From assembly GCA_004151065.3 (NCBI GenBank), contig NWUY0303906578.1:1-11786 (forward strand): 11,786 nt of DNA, read 5' to 3'. The notes under the pieces were generated by a model. The model was not told the origin of the DNA. It did not search any database and worked only from the letters and a program-made list of their open reading frames with translations. Source of the stretch: Larix sibirica (taxonomy: Eukaryota; Streptophyta; Pinopsida; Pinales; Pinaceae). Every line of letters starts with the position of its first letter. Position 1 is the stretch's first letter. Positions 1-7,657 of the stretch are shown here, piece after piece. Both the position numbers and the translations under genes were made by a program.

Positions 1-1734
1 GAGAGGAACCTCCATCCCAAAAATATCTCTTTTGAATCCAAGATCCAAGGTTCAAGGGATGAGGTGGTTTAAGGGGATTTTCGCGCCCTCAACACTGAGC
101 ATAGCGCGAAAAAAGTTGCAATTTTTGCACCCCTGCAGGCATGCAGGGCGCGAAAAATGTTGTAATTTCACGCCTTGCACCACTAGCAGGGCACAAAAAT
201 ATGGGCAAAGTGGATCTTGCAAGGTGGCATTTGACCAAGGGAAGTTGGATTTTCCTCCAAGGAAGGCTAGGGAGGGGACCAACAAGGTGGAAATGAGTTT
301 GAACACTTGCTAGGAGGTAGGACCATTAGGATCCATATGGTGATATCACATGAAGACTCATAATGGCGTTCAAAGTGGGACTTTGAGGTATAATAGGACG
401 TAATCGAGTAGTGATGCAGACATGTCTTGTGAAAGACATGGAACATTTTGGCTTGATCATCATGCTAGGTAGACTTTGGACAAGTTATTGAGGGGAGAAG
501 GTTGTGAGGGATAATTGCAACCTCTCCACATTGAGGCTTGTGGAGGTCTTGGATCACGATGATGGCTTGATGGTCGTAGGAGGGGAGGCCTCCTTACTGT
601 TGAGCATAGTATTGTTTCATATGTTGGAGGCAAATGGGATTAGGCGCAAGGTTGACTTGCTCCAATCAGATTGAAAAGACAGGAAGCATGGTCGCACACC
701 AACATGCGATCCACTTTATGTAGGTTAGTGTTGCGACTTAGGAGTGTCGAAGGTGCCCAACACAAATAGACTCTTTTATGCATTTTGGTAGTGAGGTGGA
801 GGAATAAGTTGCAAAACTTCACATAGTTTGTGTGTACTTCTACTTCACGAAGCTTGGAAGATCTTGAGAGAGAGACTTCGGTGAGCTCATCACCACTATC
901 ACTCCCATGACAGGTGGTATGAGAGTGACTTGCTACAAACCTTGAGGATTTACGAAGCATAGAAGAGGAACAAAAGCAAGTTGAGGGGAAGTAGTGAATG
1001 GTAGAGGTGATGAAAGTCCCATTGTGATGGTTTGAGGCAAGAAAGGTGACCTTACCTTCTTGTCTAAGGAGAGTGGTTCAAACAGATGGAAAATGCAAAG
1101 GGAAGAGATCAGATGCATCAGGAAGTACCATCTTGGAAAGTTGGCCACATGTTGCAACGAGTACTAGAGATTGTGTATGGAGATATAGCACGAGGATCAA
1201 ATATCGAAGGAGAAGTAAGTTTGAAAGCCATGATACTTGGACACATGGTGGATGTTTCCTAGGGAGATTGGTTCTAAGTAATGGTATTTTTGAGGCGAAG
1301 GTGATGACCTTGCCTTGGTTCGACAGACTTGCACGAGATCACCAAAGTGTGGAAGGAAAAGGTAATTCTGGACATGAGGAGGTTCATTCTCATGGAATCG
1401 AGTGTGATGGTTGGAAGAGCTACCCACCCAGTTCAACACAAGGGAGTGTGCAATGAACAGAGGCATGACAGGATTGGAAAAGTTCTAAAACAATAGTAGG
1501 TTGGATATGGACAATTTTGGAAAACTTGGTTGCGGTAATAAATGGAAGCGACAACATTGGCATAAGGTTTTCAAGAGCAGTAGGCATTCTTAAATACCTT
1601 GCTGAGGATGGAAACAACTTGGAGTGGGGTAGGATGTCACACCCTTGGCTAGACAAGGGGCTTGGGAAACTCTCCTACCCATGGGGGGACTTTGGGTGGC
1701 AGCATATTTGGTGAATATCTAAGCCTCCTTTCTT
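1..1734. other. GC-richer non-coding block, probably decayed transposon DNA
   Basis: Apart from the small repeat listed at 76-200, I recognise nothing in this stretch. Open frames on both strands are 65-136 codons. None shows a domain or motif I know, and frames overlap on opposite strands (for example around 1046-1466), as expected of chance frames in a block with fewer A/T-rich stops. The base composition is visibly richer in G and C, with GGAGG and GAGG runs, than everything after 1735. That suggests a separate origin, possibly the interior or LTR of an old retroelement. I see no LTR ends, primer binding site or polypurine tract that would prove it. Confidence 0.35.
76..200. repeat. Three degenerate ~44-bp direct repeats with GCGCGAAAA motifs
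   Basis: Three imperfect units begin near 76, 121 and 165. Each has a T-rich start leading into TCGCGCCCT, TTGCACCCCT or CACGCCTTGCA, then a GCA/CAGG middle, then GCGCGAAAA at 104, GCGCGAAAA at 148, or the decayed GCACAAAAA at 191. The spacing between the GCGCGAAAA positions is 44 and 43 bases. The motif and its reverse complement alternate, so each unit is weakly palindromic. It is probably a transposon-internal repeat. Confidence 0.55.
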
Positions 1735-3815
1735 CATGGTGTAATGTTGTTGTTGGAAATGCTCTTGTGCCGATGCTAGAAGGAAAGATTTATTTCACAA
1801 TGCAATGTTGTTGTTGGTAATTTGCTTGTGCTAGAAGGAAATCTTGAATGCACTTGAGCTTTCCTTCATGGCGCAATATTGTTGTTGGAAATTTACTTGT
1901 GATTGTGCTAAAAGGAAAGCTAACAAGCACTAGATTTCCTTCACAGTTTAATGTATTTGATGGAAATGTGCTTGTATTTGTTTTAGGAGTCTAGCATGTG
2001 TTGTGCATTTTTCTTGTTAGTAATGCCCTTGTGCTTGTTCTAGAAATAAAGTTAGTGAGCACTAGGTTTCCTTCACAATGCAATATTGTTGTTGGAAATG
2101 TGCTTGTGCTTGCTAGAACAAAAGGTAGCTCATTGTGCAATGTTGTTGGCAATGTGCTTATGCTTGTGCTTAAAAGTTTTCATTCACGGTAAATGTAGTT
2201 GTTGGAAATGCACTTGTGCGTGTGATAGAAGGAATTCTATAAGGGTTGGATTTCCTTCACAGTGCAATCATTTTGTTGGCAATGCACTTGTGGTTGTGTT
2301 AAAAGGAAAGCTAGCAGGTGACAGTGCAATGTATTTCTTGGAAATGCTCTTGTGCTAGCAAGCATTGGCTTTCCTTCATAATGCAATGTTGTTGTTGGTG
2401 ATTCCTTTGTGCTTATGCTATAAAGAAATATAGCATGCATTATTTTTCCTTCATTGTCCAATGTTGTTGGCAATGCATTGTGCTTGTGCTTAAAAGAAAG
2501 TTCTCTTTTACAATGCAATGTTGTTGTTGGCAATGTGCTTGTACTTGTGATTAGAAGAAAGTTCTCTTCTGCGATGCAATGTTGTTGTTGGCAATGTGTT
2601 TGTGCTTGTGCTAGAAGGAAAGCTAACATGGGCTATATTTCCTCCACGGTGCAATATTTTTGTTGGCAATGCACTTGTGGTTGGGCTAGAAGGAAAACTA
2701 GCAGGCGACAATGCTCTTTCTAGCAGGAGCTAGCTTTCCTTCACAGTCCAATGTTGTTATTGGCAATGCGCTTTTGCTTGTGATAGAAGGAAAGCTAGCA
2801 GGTGCTAGTTTTTACTTCATAGTTCAATGTTGTTGTTCACAATGCACTTGTGCTTTTGCTAGAAGGAAAGTTAACATGGTCTAGATTTCCTTCACGGTGC
2901 AATTTATTTGTTTCCAATGCACTTGTGCTTGTGCTAGAAGGAAAGATAGCATATGCTAGCTTTCCTTATAGAAGGGTTTAGCATCCCTTCATTGAAGTAG
3001 CATCCCTTCATACTTCAATGTTGTTGTTGCCAATGTGCTTGTGTTTGTGCTAGAAGGAAATCTAGCAAGTGCTAGCTAGCCCTTGCGGTGCAATGTTGTT
3101 GTTGGAAATGTGCCTGCTAGTTTTCCCCCACGATGCAATGTTGTTGTTGGCAATGTTTTTGTGCTTGTGCTAGAAGGAAAGCTAACATGCGCTGACTTTA
3201 TTCGATGTTACAATGTTGTTGATCAAAATGTGCTTGTGATTGTGCTAAAAGGAAAGCTAGCAGGCGCTAACTTTCCTTCACGATGCTTGTGCTAAAAGGA
3301 AATCTAATACGAGTTAGATTTCCTTCATGGTGCAATGTATTTGATGGCAATGTGGTTGTACTAGTGCTAGAAGAAAAACTAGCAAGTGGGCATGCTAGCT
3401 AGCTTTCCTTCACTGTGCTTTGTGCTTATGCTTATGCTAGAAGGAAAGCTAACATTCGCTAGCTTTACTTTGCAGTTCAATGTTGTTGTGCTTATGTTAT
3501 AAGGAAAGATAGTGAGTGTTAGCTTTCCTTCAAGTCGTAATGTTGTTGTTGCCAATGCACTTGTACTCGTGCTAGAAGGAAATCTAGCATATGCTAGTTT
3601 TCCTTCATGGTGGAATGTATTTGTTGGCAATGCACTTGTTATTGTGCTAGAAGGAAAGCAAGTGTGCGCTAGCTTTCCTTTTAGTAGGTGCTAGCTTTTA
3701 TTCTAGATTGCACTCTCTTTCCTTCACAGTGTAATGTTGTTTTAAATGAGCTTGTGTTTGAACTATAACGAAAGCTAGTAGGTGCTAGCTTTCCTTCACG
3801 ATGCAATGTATTTGT
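1735..3815. repeat. Palindrome-bearing tandem array, modal unit 75 bp
   Basis: About 25-28 diverged tandem copies. A typical unit reads CAATGTTGTTGTTGG, then CAATGTGCTTGTGCTTG, then TGCTAGAAGGAAAGCTAGC, a short centre, and GCTAGCTTTCCTTCACGG before the next CAATG. CAATG anchors lie near 1803, 1873, 2081, 2383, 2516, 2577, 2652, 2825, 2900, 3016, 3091, 3136, 3211 and 3332. Several neighbours are exactly 75 apart (2577-2652, 2825-2900, 3016-3091, 3136-3211, 3538-3613). Shorter units of about 45-62 bp mostly have lost part of the palindrome. The AAGGAAAGCTAGC arms face each other, so a single strand could fold into one hairpin per unit. I know of no named satellite with this unit. It is probably non-coding. 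Confidence 0.9.
3296..3325. repeat. Perfect 12-bp-arm hairpin variant inside the array
   Basis: The left arm AAGGAAATCTAA (3296-3307) and right arm TTAGATTTCCTT (3314-3325) are perfect reverse complements around a six-base centre. The array's usual arm is AAGGAAAGCTAGC. This unit therefore carries G-to-T and G-to-A changes matched by the complementary change on the other arm. It is the clearest case of paired substitution in the array. Confidence 0.85.
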
Positions 3816-4330
3816 TGGATTTCCTTAATAAGAATCATAAGTATGAATCTATTGTTTCGATGTTGTTGTTGGCAATGTGCTTGTGCTTGTGTTAAAAGGA
3901 AAGCTAGCAATTAGTCGCAAGCTTTCCTTAAGGAAGAAACATAAGTATGCGCCTATTATTCCGATGTTATTGTTGGAAATGTGCTTGTGCTTACGTTAGA
4001 AGGAAAGCTAGTGGTCACTACCTTTCCTTGTGCTTCTGCTAGAAGGAAAGATAGCAATCACTAACTTTCCTTGTGGCACAACCACAAACATAAGTATGAA
4101 CCTAGTATTTTGTTGTTGTTGTTGGCAATGAACTTTTGGATTTACTAGAAGGAAAGCTAGTGGTCACTAGCTTTCCTCGTGCTTGTGATAGAAGGAAAGT
4201 TAGTGATCGCTACCTTTCCTTCTGGCATATGTAAGTTTTTGCTATCCAGAAAGAAGGTTTTGATGTTATCGCTAGCTTTCCATGTTTTTGTGCTAGAAAA
4301 GAAAGCTAGCGATGACTCAATTTCTTTTTG
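3816..4330. repeat. Longer variant units at the right end of the array
   Basis: The same building blocks continue, but the unit grows to roughly 110-150 bp. A new segment containing CATAAGTATG and CCTATTGTTCCGATG-like sequence (near 3838, 3950 and 4090) precedes the TGTTGTTGTTGG block. Some units now carry two consecutive palindromes: around 3995-4030 then 4040-4073, and 4150-4177 then 4190-4222. This is a higher-order variant of the 75-bp unit, and it suggests that the array's right edge evolved separately from its centre. Confidence 0.75.
4150..4177. repeat. Perfect 13-bp-arm palindrome AGGAAAGCTAGTG/CACTAGCTTTCCT
   Basis: AGGAAAGCTAGTG (4150-4162) and CACTAGCTTTCCT (4165-4177) are exact reverse complements with only two bases between them. 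Compared with the usual AGGAAAGCTAGC arm, the tip of the arm has changed on both sides together. It is the tightest hairpin or cruciform candidate I found in the array. Confidence 0.85.
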
Positions 4331-4469
4331 GCACAATTAGAAGGATGCAATCAATGATCTAGGGGTGTCTTTGTCCTGTCAATAATCATGAATAGAGTTC
4401 TACTTTTGTTTGTGCCTTTTTGTTTACTTTAGAACAAACTGATAAAATCCATGACGGTGTAGTAAGAAG

Positions 4470-4730
4470 TGTATTTAAATATGATGTTGTTATTGGCTAT
4501 GCTCTGAATGTGGTTGTTGATAGGAAAGCTAGCGATCACAAGATTTCCTCCAGGAAGAATCACAATGATGTGATCATAAGGTTTCAAGATAGATAGAATA
4601 GTGGGATTCCTCACATGTACTTTTAGAACAAGCCCATGTGCAAGTTGCTTGTTGGGAGGAAAGGTAGCAGTCGCTAACTTTCCTTCAAAAATAAGCATAA
4701 GTATGTTGCTATTGTTCTGATGTATTTCTA
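4470..4730. repeat. Decayed outlying copies of the array unit
   Basis: Two weak copies lie beyond the dense array. One runs from GATGTTGTTATTGGC (near 4482) to GGAAAGCTAGCGATCACAAG (near 4523) and TTTCCTCCAGGAAGAATCA. The other has GGAGGAAAGGTAGCAGTCGC (near 4655), then AACTTTCCTTC and AAGCATAAGTATG (near 4691). They share the CATAAGTATG-type segment with the longer variant units. They are clearly related but degenerate, so the array once reached at least this far. Confidence 0.65.
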
Positions 4731-5426
4731 CAAGTATTTCTATTTTTGTATGTTAACTTGTATTTTGTGATGTTGGATCAGTCGAAATAACATTATCATG
4801 TTCTGGTACAAAGGAAAAATCAATAGAATTCCTTCTTAAGGAACTCATAAATGTAGGTGCAGCTTGAGAGTTGCTAGTTGGGGCCGTGCAGAGATAGCTT
4901 CCACATAAATATGTTCCTATTCACATTATTTATTTTTTACTTTTAGCCATAAACAATTAGTTTCATTGTGTTTATTTTTTGGTTAATGTTTCCTAAGTAA
5001 CTCAATGCTAATACTATTTCATGACCTCAAGGTTTCCATGGATGGAGGCAGAATGACAAACATTTCTTATCGCTCTTCAAAAGTGCAAAAATGATTATCA
5101 GAGAGTCATATCAAGAAAATTTGTGATGATAACGATTGCTACTCAAGTTGGAAATCATGTACAAATATATTTATTAGGAAAAGTAATCTAGCTAGCAAGA
5201 AACAGTGTTTTGGCCTGATCGATATCACTATATTACCTTCATTTACCTTTCCCGTGTTATCATCATGCTCATCCTCTATCATCCTTTATTTCCTAAATTT
5301 TTTTACTGTTATTGTAATCATGGTTTTGGACCTAGAGTTGTTGATATTTTAGTGATTTTTTTTTTCTAAGTCATGTTTTCAAAAATAGTTGACACAAGTA
5401 TGAACTTATGGGATGGATGGAAAAAA
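4731..5426. other. AT-rich non-coding stretch
   Basis: I see no gene, RNA or organised repeat here beyond a possible very weak trace of the array near 4810-4900 and a run of ten T at about 5355-5364. No open frame is long enough, or motif-bearing, to support a product. Confidence 0.5.
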
Positions 5427-5616
5427 GGACAATTTGTGGCTACGATGGAGCATTGTTTAAATATTGGTATGATTGTCAATTCTCCCATTGGACTTTCAAT
5501 AAATGAAAAGAATTTTAAAAGGACAATGTGGAGTTGGGATGGAGTAGTGTTTAAATATTGGTGTGATTGTTAATTCTCCCATTTGACTATCAATAATATT
5601 GAAAGAATTTCTAAAG
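5427..5616. repeat. 94-bp tandem duplication, two copies
   Basis: The first copy runs from GGACAATTTGTGGC at 5427 to 5520, and the second from GGACAATGTGGAG at 5521 to about 5616. Shared landmarks are GATGGAG, TTTAAATATTGGT (5456 and 5550), TGATTGT, AATTCTCCCATT, GACT and TCAATAA, all offset by 94. The second copy has a few substitutions and a short insertion near its end. It is a simple local duplication; the small frame at 5373-5573 spans it but resembles nothing I know. Confidence 0.85.
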
Positions 5617-5945
5617 TGATGTGATGTTAACAACCCTTGACATGGTATTGAGATGTTAGGTTCAAATATTGTTGGGATTAAACCAACCATGAAAAGGATT
5701 CTCTCTTTATTTTATAGGGATAGCAAGAACATTTACTGCATTGTTTTAAATCCACCTTTGGAGATTGCACAAGATTTTAAGCCAATTGATAGACAATGCT
5801 ATATTCTAGGAATTAAAACCACAATTTTAGAGGAGATAGTAAGATGATGTTTGTTGTTAAAGGGGTTGCTTTGTGGCCCACCAAGAGCATGCATATCTTT
5901 ATGATAAAATAAATATGTTCTAGAAAAGAAAAAAAACTACAGTAG
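5617..5945. other. AT-rich stretch with one unassigned small frame
   Basis: A 64-codon frame at 5653-5847 includes the peptide QDFKPIDRQCYILGIKT. It has no motif I recognise and no supporting neighbour. It could be the upstream end of the same relic as the broken frame at 5946-6302, but the two are in different frames and stops lie between them. Nothing else is visible. Confidence 0.3.
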
Positions 5946-6302
5946 TTTAAGGTGGTATTTAGTCATGGAGTGAAAAGACATTTGATGCAACTAGATGTTT
6001 ATTTTTTAGATAATAATTTGAAGGACAATGGGAACTCTTTCAAGTCTAGAATTGAGATGGTAGTTGTTGATGTTAAGGAAAATCACTTCAAAAAATGAAC
6101 TCCTCCATGTAGGTGGCAAGCCATAGTCTTTGTAAACCTTAAGCAAAGTATTGGCTATTTTTTTATATCGAGAAACTCAAAACTAAAATTTTCCATTGGT
6201 ATCAATGCAAGAACTATTAATGCTACAAAGGTTGAGAATTTCTTAGGAATCAGTAAATTTGAATTTGGGTCAATGGGTCCTCCAAAAAAACCAACAATAT
6301 GA
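5946..6302 (+). pseudogene. Unidentified 117-codon relic frame with one internal TGA
   Basis: One frame stays open from just after a TAG at 5943 to a TGA at 6300-6302, apart from a single TGA at 6096-6098. It gives 50 sense codons, the stop, then 67 more. The translation looks protein-like, mixed and not low-complexity: KSRIEMVVVDVKENHFKK comes before the stop, and CRWQAIVFVNLKQSIGYFF, then KLKFSIGINART, ATKVENFLG and SMGPPKKPT come after it. I do not recognise the family. In DNA this AT-rich, a run this long with only one stop is uncommon, which argues for a decayed exon or transposon frame. Chance is not excluded. A 93-bp-arm foldback begins about 107 bp downstream. Confidence 0.35.
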
Positions 6303-6408
6303 TATTATTAGATGGCTCAATGAGACTTGAACTTTACATCTTTGCCTTGAACGATCAATGCCTTCACTAATAGGCCATGGGATAATCCTCTCCCTAATGG
6401 TTTATAGG

Positions 6409-6600
6409 ATTGTATTAAATATTTTGAAGTTTCACTGTGTAGATGTTTAGGAACGATCGATGCATTTCAAGTGGAAACTCCACTCATCTTCGGGATCCAT
6501 AGCTTTTTATGGATCCTAAAGATGAGTGGAGTGTCCACTCAAAATGTGTCGATTGTTTCTAAACATCTACACAGTCAAACTCCAGAAGATCTAATACAAT
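6409..6600. mobile_element. Foldback element with 93-bp arms (MITE-like or hairpin locus)
   Basis: Arm one is 6409-6501 and arm two is 6508-6600, separated by the six-base loop GCTTTT. The arms align as reverse complements without any gap: 79 of 93 positions match (about 85%). The longest perfect stretches are ACTGTGTAGATGTTTAG (17 bp) and ACTCCACTCATCTT (14 bp). The outer ends are ATTGTATTA and its complement. If the + strand were transcribed, six of the 14 mismatches would be G-U wobbles, so the RNA would form a long, nearly continuous duplex. I see no convincing target-site duplication and no coding capacity. It could be a MITE or foldback transposon relic, or an inverted duplication that makes small RNA; the sequence cannot separate these. 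Confidence 0.8.
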
Positions 6601-6894
6601 GACTGAACACTGTGGAAACATTCATGCTCAGGTTTATAGCATTTCCAAAATCAAACATAAATTTTGTTGTAAGTGTGCACTTAAACTTTTGTTGGGTGCA
6701 CTTACCTTAAAATTTTAGGTTTTTTATTGTAATGTTACTTTGTATCTTCATGCATGTCAACATACTATGGATCCAAAGGGCAATGTTGCATATGTTTGTT
6801 GAAAATCAATTACTAGGCGTGTTTATATTATTTTGCAAGTCCTACAAAGGAAATGGTATATTTTCTTATTCGCTTGGTTGTCATTAAAGATTAA
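6601..6894. other. AT-rich spacer between foldback and gene relic
   Basis: No gene or clear repeat is visible. If the NTF2-like relic began at the ATG at 6895, this is where its promoter would have been, but I cannot point to a convincing TATA box or initiator. Confidence 0.4.
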
Positions 6895-7657
6895 ATGGCC
6901 ATCCAACAATGCATAGCTTTGGTTTCTAGTCCACAAATTTTACATTTTGAATGGTGTTGGTTCTACATTATGCAATGTATTGGTTTATTTTGGGTTGAAA
7001 TCCTTATAATTTTTATATGCGTTGTGTTGTTATGTTGGGAATGCCTTTGTGACCCAATATTACAATGGTCTCCATATGTCTCCTCAAATGGTACACAAAT
7101 TTAATTAGGAATACAACTGACTAGGTTGGCCAAACCCAAATGGTCAAATGTTCATAAATATTACTATGGAGGTAATTCAAATGGACGTACCAGGCTTGTA
7201 TGGAGTATAATGATGTTGTGTAAACATGTTTCTATGTTAATAAAATTTTATCTTCACATGAAATTTGTAAGAAGTATACATACATGAGGGGATTGTTTAT
7301 AAGTAATTATGTAGGGCTATGTTGAAGCCAAAATTGCATTGTATGTTTTTTGTTTCACGATACCAATCAATAGATAATGCATCTGGACTACAATGGGTTT
7401 AAGGTTGTGATAAAAACAGTTAATTCAGAAGAATCTTATAACGATGGAGCATTGGTTCTATTAATTGGATCACTTACCTTTAAAAATGGTGGAACACACA
7501 TGTTCACACAATGCTTTTTCTAGGCTCCTTAGGAAAATGGGATACTTGGTATTAAATTATTATCTTTAAGCATGTAAATGAAGAACTAAAGCAACCAAAG
7601 GAAAATATTGTTTTCATTAATGGTTACGCAGAACATGCATTTGAAGCTTTTTCCTTA
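6895..7657 (+). pseudogene. NTF2-domain (plant G3BP-like) pseudogene
   Basis: In plants this family pairs an N-terminal NTF2-like domain with a C-terminal RRM and acts in RNA binding and stress granules. Here only the NTF2 part is visible. A possible N-terminus MAIQQCIALVSSPQ starts at 6895. From 7034 the frame reads VGNAFVTQYYNGLH, SPQMVHKF, then stops at 7106 and 7118, then LGWPNPNGQM and TMEV near 7163. A GAG/GTAATT donor-like site lies at 7171/7172. The match resumes at about 7359 with NQ, a TAG, IMHLDYNGFKVVIKTV, then SYNDGALVLLIGSLTFKN and THMFTQCFF. Two more TAGs (7521, 7530) flank AP, and a frame change gives GYLVLN (from 7540). A second change (from 7565) gives FKHVNEELKQPKENIVFING. 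The order and spacing follow the family. The retained intron-like gap of about 187 bp argues against a simple processed copy. I see no RRM downstream. Confidence 0.8.
7172..7358 (+). other. Probable intron relic within the NTF2-like pseudogene
   Basis: The family alignment stops at TMEV and resumes with NQ-stop-IM. The 187 bases between begin with GTAATT after GAG, a good plant donor, and end after a T-rich tract, GTATGTTTTTTGTTTCACG. A CAG acceptor seems to have been lost or altered to CACG. The interior is AT-rich and has no homology to the protein. An unrelated insertion is possible but less likely, because the flanks look like splice sites. Confidence 0.5.

Noticed and set aside
640-960. 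106-codon minus-strand frame as a gene
   Set aside because: No domain or motif is recognisable; it fits a chance frame in the GC-richer block.
1046-1456. 136-codon plus-strand frame as a gene
   Set aside because: It has no motif I recognise, an overlapping open frame on the other strand at 1197-1466, and no start context or neighbours to support it.
2237-2629. 130-codon minus-strand frame as a gene
   Set aside because: It lies entirely in the satellite, and its repetitive peptide simply reflects a unit length divisible by three.
1735-4330. CRISPR-like array of repeats and spacers
   Set aside because: The whole unit is repetitive and diverged, with no invariant repeat separated by unique spacers, and the surroundings are eukaryotic.
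6409-6600. A known conserved plant microRNA precursor
   Set aside because: I could match neither arm to a mature microRNA I remember; the hairpin is kept as a foldback element only.
7239-7244. AATAAA as a polyadenylation signal
   Set aside because: It lies inside the probable intron relic, and such hexamers are expected often in AT-rich DNA.
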